This document shows, piece after piece, positions 7,830 through 15,576 of a stretch of DNA of 64,000 nt. The translations under genes and the position numbers were made by a program. Within the stretch, counting starts at the first letter, position 1; every line of letters starts with the position of its first letter. Under the pieces are notes generated by a model. It made no database searches. It was not told where the DNA came from and saw only the letters and a list, made by a program, of their open reading frames with translations. The stretch is from Candidatus Undinarchaeales archaeon (GTDB lineage: Archaea > SpSt-1190 > JASMDC01). Location: assembly GCA_030753015.1 (NCBI GenBank), contig JASMDC010000004.1, forward strand, positions 1 through 64,000. Direction: 5' to 3'.

Positions 7830-8495
7830 GTGGCCGATGACGAGAAGGAGAAGGCCGAGCACGAGGCTCTCGTCCGCGGTGCGTTCACCCTTTTCCTACT
7901 GAGCGCCGTGTTCTACATCCCCCTCGACCTCGCCACGTCCTACATCTTTTTCACCAGCGTTGGCGGCGGCATCGAGCTCAACCCGTTCTTCGGCGGGCCC
8001 ATGGCCAGGTGCACCACCCGCCTGTGCATATTAGGCGTGCTGGGCGGACTCTTCCTGCTCAAGGCCGCGCTTCTCGGATGGTTCGGGTTCATGCTCCTTG
8101 TGTACCGCTACGATCCGACGAAGGAGATCATCTACTCCCAGCTCCTGCTCCGCATCTCCCTGGTGTCCGCACTGCTGTCCATCCTGCTGGTGGCCAACAA
8201 TGCCCTCTTCCTCTGGCTATACCTGTTCGAGCTGTACGCCACGTGGTTCCAGGTGGCCCTCTTCCTGACGTTCGCCATCTATGCGACCTCGTTCATACTG
8301 GGCATGGTGCTCAACCGGGAACCCGTGGTGATCGCGGCCGACGTCGACCTCCCGGTGCTCCTGGTGGTCACCCTGGTCGTATCATTCATCCTTTGGGAGC
8401 TGTCGGGCATCCCCTACATCGCAGTGTCCTTCGCCATCCTGATGTACGGCAACCTCGAGGTGTTCCGCTACTACTGGGAGGGTGGGGAAAGGTAG
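7830..8495 (+). CDS. Multi-pass membrane protein of unknown function
   Basis: 221 residues with a short charged N-terminus (ADDEKEKAEHE) and about six hydrophobic segments spread over the rest, ending in a short charged tail. I see no enzyme motif and do not recognise the family. The GTG at 7830 is preferred over TTG at 7818 because it lies at leaderless distance from the A/T block at 7800-7810. The gene ends in TAG two bases before the TAG of the convergent radical SAM gene. Confidence 0.75.
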   Translation: MADDEKEKAEHEALVRGAFTLFLLSAVFYIPLDLATSYIFFTSVGGGIELNPFFGGPMARCTTRLCILGVLGGLFLLKAALLGWFGFMLLVYRYDPTKEIIYSQLLLRISLVSALLSILLVANNALFLWLYLFELYATWFQVALFLTFAIYATSFILGMVLNREPVVIAADVDLPVLLVVTLVVSFILWELSGIPYIAVSFAILMYGNLEVFRYYWEGGER

Positions 8496-8496
8496 C

Positions 8497-10032
8497 CTAC
8501 CATCCCATCTCGGCGGCAGGTCCCCCGGGCCGCTCCCGTATCCATCGTACGATCTCGCCCTTTGTATCGAAGAGCTCGTAGCCGCGGAACAGCAGGTGGG
8601 CGGGTGCCGAGACGTTCGGTGTGTGGGTGCGCAAGGCGGCCAGGAGCTCCTGACGCGAGCGCTCCTGTACCTCCTTCTTCCGGTCCCATGGCACCCCTCC
8701 CTCGTCGAAGTGGATGTGCGCGCGGTTCCCGTCCCACACGACATCACGGTTCTCGATGATGGCCTCGATGCCGAACTCCTCGGGATGCTGCATGATGACC
8801 GACGCACGGTAGGGGATGAACACCAGCACGTTGTAGTTGTCCATTGCATGCGCGTGGGCGCGGACGAAATTCTCGGTGAGGGCGATGTCCTCCTCGGTCT
8901 CGGAGACGAATCCGGCGATTATGTTGACCAGGTTCCAGATCCCTGCATCGTGCGAGGCCTCCAGCACCGCGCCAGCATCGTCGACGGTGAATCCCTTGCG
9001 CATGAGCTTGAGGAGGCGGGGGCTGCCCGTCTCCACGCCGTACGTGAACCGCACGCATCCCGAGGCGCGGAGCCGGTCCAGGAGCGAACGGTCCAGGCCG
9101 GTCGGCCGGGCCGAGTCCATCCATAGGAAGTCGAGCCCCTCCTGCACGACCGCGTCACACCAGTCACGCACGTATCGCTTCGAGATGTTGAAGGTGTTGT
9201 CCAGGAAGAGGAAGTGGCGGGAGCCGTAGGTATCAGAGAGCCGTGCGAGCTCAGAGACCACCTTGTCCATGCTCTTGGCCCGGAGCCCGTCGAGGTTGTA
9301 CGAGTAGTAGTTGCAGAACGTACACTGGCTGGGACAGCCCTTGACCAGCTGGTAGGGCAGAGGAAGCACGGCGGCCCCGTCCACGTCCAGAGCGTACACG
9401 TCCATGGGAAGGCCGCTGAAGTCGGGTGCGGGGACCTCTTCGATGGGGAGATGGGCGCGGTCGTTGAGCCGGACTGCGCCGTCCGCGTCCCGGTACACGA
9501 GCCCCGGTACATCTTCCACGGAACGCGTCCCCTCCAGGTGCTCCAGGAGCCCCATCATGGATATCTCGGCCTCGTCCATGACCACATAATCGACGTATGG
9601 CGCCGCGGCCAGCGTCTCCTCACCGACGTTGGGCCCGCCCAGCATCATCGTGGCACCGGTCGTTCCCTTGAGATGTCGGGCGAGGCAGAGGGCTGGCAGC
9701 ACCTGGTCCGGCTCCATCACGGACAGTCCGATTAGGTCGGCGCCGCGGACGTCCACCTTGCGCGCCATGCGCTCGACCAGGGTGTCCAGGTAGGGGTCGG
9801 GGCGACCGTCGAGGTAGGGCAGCACCCGACCGCGGTCGCCGAGCAGGAGTAGGTTTACGTGAAGAGTTCGTGCAAGCGTCCGGTTGTCCCGCCACACGAG
9901 CGCGTCCACGTCGTCCTGGTCCACCGCGACACCGTTGGCGCGGAGGAACGCGGCCAATGTCGCCTGCCCCAGTGGGAGGGTCCGCGGATGGGTCCCGCCA
10001 TCGGTCGGGGCGAAGAGCAGGTGTACCTTCAT
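8497..10032 (-). CDS. B12-binding-domain radical SAM protein
   Basis: 511 residues. The N-terminal third looks like a cobalamin-binding domain (HLLFAPTDGGTHPRTLPLG, later GLSVMEPDQ and LGGPNVGEE). The cluster motif CPSQCTFC has cysteines at about 233, 237 and 240. The C-terminal third, after the SAM barrel, holds VFIPYRASVI and a charged tail. The longer open frame reaches 11058, but its upstream part lies opposite the epimerase gene. The ATG at 10032 is supported by a TATA-like block at 10058-10067. Divergent from a GalE-like epimerase, so a role in surface glycan or lipid synthesis is possible but unproven. Confidence 0.88.
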   Translation of the reverse strand: MKVHLLFAPTDGGTHPRTLPLGQATLAAFLRANGVAVDQDDVDALVWRDNRTLARTLHVNLLLLGDRGRVLPYLDGRPDPYLDTLVERMARKVDVRGADLIGLSVMEPDQVLPALCLARHLKGTTGATMMLGGPNVGEETLAAAPYVDYVVMDEAEISMMGLLEHLEGTRSVEDVPGLVYRDADGAVRLNDRAHLPIEEVPAPDFSGLPMDVYALDVDGAAVLPLPYQLVKGCPSQCTFCNYYSYNLDGLRAKSMDKVVSELARLSDTYGSRHFLFLDNTFNISKRYVRDWCDAVVQEGLDFLWMDSARPTGLDRSLLDRLRASGCVRFTYGVETGSPRLLKLMRKGFTVDDAGAVLEASHDAGIWNLVNIIAGFVSETEEDIALTENFVRAHAHAMDNYNVLVFIPYRASVIMQHPEEFGIEAIIENRDVVWDGNRAHIHFDEGGVPWDRKKEVQERSRQELLAALRTHTPNVSAPAHLLFRGYELFDTKGEIVRWIRERPGGPAAEMGW

Positions 10033-10057
10033 CCCGGGGAGCAGGAGGCGTTCTAGG

Positions 10058-10067
10058 TTATTTATAC
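10058..10067. promoter_or_regulatory. TATA-like element between the divergent radical SAM and epimerase genes
   Basis: TTATTTATAC lies about 27 bases before the plus-strand ATG at 10090 and about 30 bases before the minus-strand ATG at 10032. No Shine-Dalgarno is evident before the epimerase start, which fits leaderless transcription. Confidence 0.6.
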
Positions 10068-10089
10068 TTTGAGTCGCTTGCCCCGTTCC

Positions 10090-11055
10090 ATGCTGCTCAA
10101 GGACATCGATGTGTGCGTCACCGGCGGTGCGGGGTTCATCGGCTCGTCCATGACCGATGCCTTGCTGGAGCTTGGATGCGGTGTCACCGTCATCGATGAC
10201 CTCTCGGCAAGCGACATGACCCGGCTCGCAAAAGCGAAGTGGCACGAGACCTTCAGGTTCGTGAAAGGGGACGTGCGCAAGCCCGATGACCTGGACAGGG
10301 CGCTCCCCGGATGCAAGGCAGTGGTCCATCTGGCAGCAAATCCCGAAGTGCGCGGTACGGCGACCGAGGTCCACCTCGAGCAGAACGTCCTGGCCACCCA
10401 CACGCTGCTGGAGGGGATGCGCCGCAACGACGTGCCCTTCATCCTGTTCGCGTCCACGTCCACGGTGTACGGGGAGGCCGACCAGGTCCCCACTCCAGAG
10501 GACTACGGCCCGTGCAATCCCATCTCGTTCTACGGCGCCTCGAAGCTCGCGTGCGAGGCCATGATCTCCTCCTACTGCCACCTCTACGGCCTGCGAGCCG
10601 TCTCCATGCGCCTGGCGAACGTCGTGGGACCGCGCTCGGGCCACGGCGTGCTGTTCGACTTCGTGCGCAAGCTCCGCACCGATCCATCCCGCCTGGAGGT
10701 GCTGGGGGACGGCACCCAGACGAAATCGTACATCCATATCGACGACTGCGTGGGCGGGTTCGTCCTGGCAGCCCAGCGCACCGAGGCCGCGTACGACGTG
10801 TTCAACATGGGCTCGGACGACCGCGTCCCGGTAAAGCGGATCGCCGAGCTGGTCATCGAGGAGATGGGTGTTGACTTCAAGGACGCGCGCATCGAGTACA
10901 CCGGCGGCGTGGACGGTGGTCGGGGCTGGGCCGGCGACGTGAAGATCATGCAGCTGGGGTGCGACAAGCTCCAGAAGCTCGGCTGGAAGCCCGAGCACGG
11001 CTCGGAGGAGAGCCTGCGGATGACGCTGCGCGGGATACTGGGCAAGGAAGCGTAG
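10090..11055 (+). CDS. NAD-dependent epimerase/dehydratase, UDP-glucose 4-epimerase-like (extended SDR)
   Basis: About 321 residues. The NAD-binding motif TGGAGFIG is near the N-terminus, HLAANPEVR is the usual second contact, and the catalytic Ser/Tyr/Lys set is seen in FASTSTVYGE and SFYGASKLACE. The GDGTQTKSYIHIDDC segment is typical of archaeal GalE-like enzymes. The ATG at 10090 is chosen because of the TATA-like block 27 bases before it; an upstream in-frame start would lie over the promoter. Likely supplies a sugar nucleotide for surface glycans. The exact substrate cannot be fixed by eye. Confidence 0.93.
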   Translation: MLLKDIDVCVTGGAGFIGSSMTDALLELGCGVTVIDDLSASDMTRLAKAKWHETFRFVKGDVRKPDDLDRALPGCKAVVHLAANPEVRGTATEVHLEQNVLATHTLLEGMRRNDVPFILFASTSTVYGEADQVPTPEDYGPCNPISFYGASKLACEAMISSYCHLYGLRAVSMRLANVVGPRSGHGVLFDFVRKLRTDPSRLEVLGDGTQTKSYIHIDDCVGGFVLAAQRTEAAYDVFNMGSDDRVPVKRIAELVIEEMGVDFKDARIEYTGGVDGGRGWAGDVKIMQLGCDKLQKLGWKPEHGSEESLRMTLRGILGKEA

Positions 11056-11120
11056 CATCGTCCCGGCGAGGAGTAAGCCGGTATCGACCTCCCCCCGTTA
11101 GAGGGGAGAACAAGGGCGTT

Positions 11121-11231
11121 TTGGACGCCATCCACATTGCCGTGAACACGAACGCAGGTATCTTCTCGATTGTGTTGGACGATGCTTATTTCGATGGGAT
11201 CCAGGAGATCTATAGAGAGAGCGTTGATTAG
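11121..11231 (+). pseudogene. Fragment of a PIN-domain (VapC-like) toxin gene
   Basis: The open frame reads LDAIHIAVNTNAG, then IVLDDAYFDGIQEI, then TAG. This resembles the C-terminal end of PIN-domain ribonucleases, where a DA(I/V)H(I/V)A helix is followed by a strand and an aspartate (D..F..I). No N-terminal PIN half with the first acidic residues is present upstream, where the frame runs out of the epimerase gene. It is most likely a relic of a toxin gene. Confidence 0.4.
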
Positions 11232-11374
11232 GCATCGATCTCGAGAAGGTCGCACCCTTGTCGTGATACGGGAATGAAGCGCGGCTGTGCTTGTCATGCC
11301 CTGAGGACGTTAGGGTCGATACATCTCAGTGGATCCGGGACGGTATGGGCGCTCTGCTCTTTATCCGACGTCGT

Positions 11375-11482
11375 TGTCGGGTATCCTGCATCCGACCATT
11401 AGATCCATGCTGGTATGTCGGGTAATCCGCATACCGTGTCGGAAAAGGCGATGTTCGTGTCGGGTAAACACAACCTTGTCGA
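11375..11482 (+). repeat. Short direct repeats TGTCGG(GTA) at about 21-base spacing
   Basis: TGTCGG or TGTCG begins at about 11375, 11416, 11437, 11458 and 11477, giving spacings of 41, 21, 21 and 19 bases. Three copies extend to TGTCGGGTA. The spacing of about two helical turns would put all copies on one face of the DNA, as in regulator-binding arrays. The function is unknown. Confidence 0.5.
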
Positions 11483-11620
11483 ACGGAAAGCGACGGGCTT
11501 GATAGGTGATTCTTACGCCTTTTAGACGAGGGGGCGAAGTATACCCGACTACTTGAAAGAAACCAAGAGGCGAACGAATTGTTCGGGTATAAGGAGTTAT
11601 TTACCATTCACGAACGGTGA

Positions 11621-12040
11621 TCAATTCTGTTCCTTCAGACGTGCAATAAGCGTCTCCGCTAGTTCGAGGAGTGCTCTTGCCTCCTCAACGGTAGCATGCT
11701 CGGCACGATAGACAAGATCATTACGGATTTGTCGGAATTTATCCAGCTTGACCGCTTCGCTGTTAGAGATGATCCCTTCTTCCAAATTGAATGAAATGAT
11801 CGCTTCGTGCGAGTATGGTTTGTAACCTGCCTTGGCCAAGTTTGCCTGAAGAACAGATCGTACACTTTCATAGACGTTCTTGAAGAAATACGAGGCTTTC
11901 TCATCAGATAGAGTAATCAGATTGATGGTAGTCTCGAGATCTTCTACTCCCGTCCTTATGAGACCCTTTGCTTCAGGGAGATCCGGAGCGACTCGTTTCA
12001 CTTTTTTCTGCTGTACATAGAACTTGAATGGACGTAACAT
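11621..12040 (-). CDS. HEPN-domain protein (toxin-like partner of an MNT nucleotidyltransferase)
   Basis: 139 residues, mostly helical. It looks like a HEPN protein of the HEPN/MNT toxin-antitoxin type: a long first helix region, then RNDLVYRAEH near the C-terminus (Arg106 to His115). The usual HEPN RNase motif is R, a polar residue, then His four to six residues later; here the expected His position is Tyr111 and the nearest His is at 115, so RNase activity is uncertain. The ATG overlaps the MNT stop as TAATG, so the pair is co-translated. Codon and base use are more AT-rich than the neighbours, suggesting transfer. Confidence 0.75.
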   Translation of the reverse strand: MLRPFKFYVQQKKVKRVAPDLPEAKGLIRTGVEDLETTINLITLSDEKASYFFKNVYESVRSVLQANLAKAGYKPYSHEAIISFNLEEGIISNSEAVKLDKFRQIRNDLVYRAEHATVEEARALLELAETLIARLKEQN

Positions 12041-12561
12041 TACACTACCTCCAATGAACCAGATAGAATGATCCCATTTGCTAAGGTATTCTTAAACTCG
12101 TTAGAGACATTACCGATATCGGTTATTCTTGTGAGACTGATCGTTCTTGCGAGTTCTTCCTCATATGTCTTTAGATCGGGCTCTTTCTCCCTTCCACATA
12201 TGACTGCAATATCAATATCGCTGTCTTCTTGATCATACCCCCGAGAATAGGATCCAAAAAGGACGAGGACATCTGGTCGTAATGTCGTTGACAGGTTATC
12301 CACAAGCCCAGAGGTGAATAATGATTCCAGGTTGCGCACTCGTTTCAATTGAATGACGCGGTCATTATCAAGCGATGCGCTCACAAATATCGCGTTCGTC
12401 GTCTTCCTTGTCTTGAGGAGCCCTTCTTCTTCCATTTTTTTTACATTTCGTGATACAGTGGCTACGGACACCCCGGTACCCCTCTCAAGCTCACGATACG
12501 CAAATTCTCTCGTGGGATACCTGCAAAGGAATGAGAATATTTTACCTGATGGTGATTCCAT
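12040..12561 (-). CDS. Winged-helix and MNT nucleotidyltransferase protein (antitoxin-like)
   Basis: 173 residues. Residues 1 to about 60 form a winged helix-turn-helix (ELERGTGVSVATVSRNVKKM). A minimal nucleotidyltransferase domain follows with LFGSYSRG at about 101-108 and the acidic pair SDIDIAV (Asp115, Asp117). In known HEPN/MNT pairs the MNT protein inactivates the HEPN protein, in some cases by adding AMP to a tyrosine near the HEPN motif; Tyr111 of the neighbour could play that part. The N-terminal DNA-binding domain and the repeated sequence upstream suggest self-regulation. Family is clear; the biochemical role is inference. Confidence 0.85.
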   Translation of the reverse strand: MESPSGKIFSFLCRYPTREFAYRELERGTGVSVATVSRNVKKMEEEGLLKTRKTTNAIFVSASLDNDRVIQLKRVRNLESLFTSGLVDNLSTTLRPDVLVLFGSYSRGYDQEDSDIDIAVICGREKEPDLKTYEEELARTISLTRITDIGNVSNEFKNTLANGIILSGSLEVV

Positions 12562-12863
12562 AGTGTTTTATTTGTAATCAGTTGTTTAAATATGTAACGG
12601 TTGTTTAAATATTAAACGGTGTGAACGGCACATAAACAGTGGGTTATGCGGCGTTCCTTTTCCCTCCAGATGACTGTAAGAGCCACATATAAGTTATCGC
12701 CCCTATAGCCCCAGATGACCTCCATTTGTGAGTCCGAATTAACCCGATCGGCCCGCACCACCATAATGCATATTATACGACGTCATTTCAGGCGTCCAGG
12801 TTGTTGTATAATTCAAAATGATAAAGTAATCAGTTTGGAAAACTAACTGCTTACTATATCATA
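12562..12863. other. 302-base AT-rich intergenic region
   Basis: Holds the MNT/HEPN promoter repeats at its left end. At its right end, AGTTT-GGA-AAACT (12832-12844) is a small inverted repeat about 20 bases before the next start codon and could be an operator. I see no gene or RNA in between. Confidence 0.5.
12581..12612 (-). promoter_or_regulatory. Tandem GTTGTTTAAATAT direct repeat, probable operator and TATA region of the MNT/HEPN pair
   Basis: The 13-base sequence GTTGTTTAAATAT occurs at 12581-12593 and again at 12600-12612, 19 bases apart, just upstream of the MNT start at 12561. Each copy contains a TATA-like core. The first gene product has a winged helix, so these are likely its own operator sites. 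Binding is inferred, not shown. Confidence 0.55.
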
Positions 12864-13268
12864 ATGAGACCCGAGCCCATAACCACAGGACCAATCCTCT
12901 CCTTCCTCCGCGTCAGCACCACCATCACCGCCATGGTCGACGCGAGCAGCAAAGGGCTCACTGCGAGCCAGCTCGCAGACGTCCTCGGCCACGACAACGT
13001 CCACCACCACCTCACCACGCCGGTAGAACAGGAAAGGCTTCAGCGCAAGGGCTCACGGAGGTCGGCCGTGTACCTTAGCAAGAACCCGAAGAAGAGAAAG
13101 GCACAGGAGCCGACGCCCCGAAAGCGCTCTGGGGCGCATCGAGCGAAAGCCGCGGACATTACCATCCAAAAGCTGCTCGCCGTCATCTGGCGTCACGACC
13201 TCACCGTTGACCTGGCGACAGCAGAAGTGGCTGCAGGGAAACTCTCCATCGAACGAAGACCGCACTGA
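12864..13268 (+). CDS. Small basic protein with possible winged-helix segment, unknown function
   Basis: 134 residues. The first 70 residues contain GLTASQLADVLGHDNVHHHLTT, which reads like a helix-turn-helix of the DNA-binding proteins often found beside transposons. The rest is rich in Lys, Arg and Pro, then ends with a helix. An AT-rich leader with a small inverted repeat precedes the ATG. It lies next to the HEPN/MNT patch and may be part of a mobile remnant. The frame is open but the case for a functional gene is moderate. Confidence 0.45.
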   Translation: MRPEPITTGPILSFLRVSTTITAMVDASSKGLTASQLADVLGHDNVHHHLTTPVEQERLQRKGSRRSAVYLSKNPKKRKAQEPTPRKRSGAHRAKAADITIQKLLAVIWRHDLTVDLATAEVAAGKLSIERRPH

Positions 13269-13277
13269 CGTAACGGT

Positions 13278-15386
13278 CTACTTCTTCCCCTTGGAGCCCT
13301 TTTTCCTCCGCGTGATGCTGCTCTTCCCGCGAGGTCCCTTTCGCAGGGATGACGCGGGCTTCTCCTTGGCCTTCGCAGCAGGCTTCGGACCGGTCTTCCT
13401 TTCCATGGTCATGGTCGAGGCAGGCGATGCCACGGCAGGTTCGGTCCCATCCACTCCTTTGATTACCGTCACTTCCTTTTTCACTCCCCTTCCGAGGACC
13501 ACGAGGATGATGATGCCTACCACGAGGAACATGCTGAAGAAGACAAGGAACCCTGAGATGGACGGCCCGCGGTCCTGCTCCTGCCACTCCTCACTACCAC
13601 GTCCCGCGACGTCTTCCGTGTCCGCAATGTCCCCGCTGCCTCCGGTATCCAGGTCCGCCCTGCCCCTTAACGGTGCGGGAGTGGCCTGCTCCCACGGATT
13701 CGTCGGTTCCGGCCATGGGAGGTCCTCTACGCCGGGCGGCATCTCCGGCTCCTCGACATCGGTGTCGCCCCCCGACTCCTTCACCGGGATGAAATCTTCG
13801 ACAGGGGTATCCTCGGCCTGTTCTTCAGGAGGTGTGGCGATGCTGAGCGGGAGCTTGCCGGTGAGGCGGCGACGCGTGTCGTTCACGACGACGACGATGT
13901 CCCCGGCCCAGTTCTCACGGACCTCCAGCCCCATCAAGAGCGGCTCCTCGACGTCGCGCCCCTCCGCGATGATTACCTCGTGGCCGGTGGAATCGTACAC
14001 GCCCACGTCGACCTTTCCCTTCCCCCGGAAGCCGTCCTCGTCCATGAGCTCGACAACGAGGATGAGTCCGTCGCCCACCTTGATCGTGTCGAGCGTGCCA
14101 TCCGGGGAGCGGGCCGTCACCTTCACCTGTGTGACATTTGGTGGGAACTTCTCCTTGTCCAGGTGGACGGCCAGAGAGCTGATCGGGACACCCTTCAGCG
14201 ATAAGGTGCCCGTCACGGTCCAGTTTGTGAGCCGGCGCGGGGGATGGAGCTGGAAGCGCGTGAGGAGCACGCCCTCGCCGCTCGAGACCGTGACCGGGGA
14301 CGAGTCCTTCCACACGGGGCCCTCCTCGTCCTCGACATTGATTGCGAACTCGGCACCCTCCAGATCGGTCTGTCGGTCCGCGGGCGAGACGAACTCCACC
14401 GATATGTTCAGTTCCTGGTCCCGGTGCACAAGGGGCCGGTGCGGGGTTAAGCGCGCGATCCTGCCGCTATCTCCGACGACATCGATCCTGCTCCGATATA
14501 TGGAGAGAAGTCGTTCCCCGGCGAAGGCCTCGATGAGGATGGTGTAGGCAGTGATCCGGTCCGGTGAGAGGAACGTGCCGTTGATGAGCCGCATCTCACC
14601 GGGACCGATGGTCCCTACAAAATGGCTGACCACGCTCACCGGGAGGGACGGCGCAAGCGGATCGAGCCCCGAGACAGGCTCAGTGTCGTCCCAATCGTAG
14701 ATGCCAACATGTATTTTCACGTCATCCAGCGCGTCCGCGCCCTCGTTCAGGAAGGTCACGTTGAAAGGCTGCTCGCTCCCCGGATCGACACGGGGGCCGA
14801 CGGGGCCGATCTCGTGGGCGAAGTAGGTCTCGTTGCGCAGCATCCGCAGGCTCGTCCAGGGGCCTGGGTTCTCGACGATGAAGTGGGGGCAGTAGAAGTG
14901 AGGCTCACATGGGGTCAGGGATTGTGTGGGTGTGAAGTAGATGAAGGGGACGCCGGTGACCGGACTGTGGGTCGTCTTGAAATACCCGTCGAGCCGGTAG
15001 AGTCCGGGACGCGCCCAGACGGGGATCGGGACCGAGAAGCGCCGCTTCACAACGGTATTCGGCCACACGTGGATACCCCGCTCCACCTGCTCGAAGATGA
15101 CGTTGTCCCAGGAGTCCTGTGAGTACGGCTCGGGTACGTCAGGTCCATCGACCAGCTGGAAGGCTATGTACCCGTCCACGATGGGCGACTCGAACGCCTG
15201 GATCTCCACCTCGATAATGAGGCCCTCCCCCGCAATATAGCGGTACCTATCGAGACGTAGCTCCATGGCGCCCGACGTGAACGTGGGCAGGAGCGCGGTT
15301 GCCTGCTGGGACACGAGGAGCATCGCTAGGACGATGATGCTGGCCGCCATGGCCTGTCGGTCCGAGCGTTCCTTCCCGCGATACAT
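13278..15386 (-). CDS. Secreted surface protein with one C-terminal membrane anchor and Lys-rich tail
   Basis: About 702 residues. A signal peptide (hydrophobic segment ASIIVLAMLLVSQQATA at about 13-29) is followed by roughly 580 residues of beta-rich, Ig-like sequence with few cysteines. A Pro/Glu-rich linker leads to a transmembrane helix (FLVFFSMFLVVGIIILVVL) and a short cytoplasmic tail of mostly Lys, Arg, Pro and Ser. The ATG at 15386 is preferred since an AT block (about 15413-15430) lies 30 bases upstream. It is divergent from the Cys-rich giant protein at 15577. Looks like a structural or adhesive envelope protein; no enzyme motif is seen. Confidence 0.8.
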   Translation of the reverse strand: MYRGKERSDRQAMAASIIVLAMLLVSQQATALLPTFTSGAMELRLDRYRYIAGEGLIIEVEIQAFESPIVDGYIAFQLVDGPDVPEPYSQDSWDNVIFEQVERGIHVWPNTVVKRRFSVPIPVWARPGLYRLDGYFKTTHSPVTGVPFIYFTPTQSLTPCEPHFYCPHFIVENPGPWTSLRMLRNETYFAHEIGPVGPRVDPGSEQPFNVTFLNEGADALDDVKIHVGIYDWDDTEPVSGLDPLAPSLPVSVVSHFVGTIGPGEMRLINGTFLSPDRITAYTILIEAFAGERLLSIYRSRIDVVGDSGRIARLTPHRPLVHRDQELNISVEFVSPADRQTDLEGAEFAINVEDEEGPVWKDSSPVTVSSGEGVLLTRFQLHPPRRLTNWTVTGTLSLKGVPISSLAVHLDKEKFPPNVTQVKVTARSPDGTLDTIKVGDGLILVVELMDEDGFRGKGKVDVGVYDSTGHEVIIAEGRDVEEPLLMGLEVRENWAGDIVVVVNDTRRRLTGKLPLSIATPPEEQAEDTPVEDFIPVKESGGDTDVEEPEMPPGVEDLPWPEPTNPWEQATPAPLRGRADLDTGGSGDIADTEDVAGRGSEEWQEQDRGPSISGFLVFFSMFLVVGIIILVVLGRGVKKEVTVIKGVDGTEPAVASPASTMTMERKTGPKPAAKAKEKPASSLRKGPRGKSSITRRKKGSKGKK

Positions 15387-15476
15387 GGGGATCCGTGCTC
15401 CACTGGTGCTAATGCTGGTAATATTATTAATTCTCACTTAATCCATCTATCCGGACCGTCTTTTTTGAGTATTTAA

Positions 15477-15526
15477 AGTGTATGTGTCGTATATATTCGT
15501 ATTTACTCGTATATATCAGTATTGCC
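15477..15526. repeat. Ten-base periodic TCGTA(T/T)AT repeats in a divergent promoter region
   Basis: Consecutive ten-base units read AGTGTATGTG, TCGTATATAT, TCGTATTTAC, TCGTATATAT and CAGTATTGCC. A GTA step recurs almost once per helical turn. The array lies between two divergent surface-protein genes and could bend DNA or bind a regulator along one face. Confidence 0.5.
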
Positions 15527-15576
15527 ATAGGTTATAATGGCTGGGATGCTTTAGCACTATTAGGGGAGCGTCGGGA

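Larger units (their letters stand above)
11056..11620. other. 565-base gap with a PIN relic and short phased repeats
   Basis: Apart from the PIN fragment at its left end and the TGTCGG repeats at 11375-11482, I see no convincing gene here. Small open frames on either strand have no recognisable sequence. Base composition falls from the GC-rich epimerase toward the AT-richer HEPN/MNT genes, consistent with an insertion-prone site. Confidence 0.5.

Noticed and set aside
10033-11058. Long N-terminal extension of the radical SAM protein
   Set aside because: It is antisense to a well-conserved epimerase, and a TATA-like block lies between it and the true start.
11375-11482. CRISPR array
   Set aside because: Repeats are only six to nine bases, spacing is 19-41 bases and no cas genes are present.
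11326-11607. 93-residue minus-strand ORF
   Set aside because: Composition is not protein-like, and it covers the short repeats and a probable promoter region.
13207-14547. 446-residue plus-strand ORF
   Set aside because: Ser/Thr/Pro-rich shadow of the surface protein on the other strand, with no recognisable domain.
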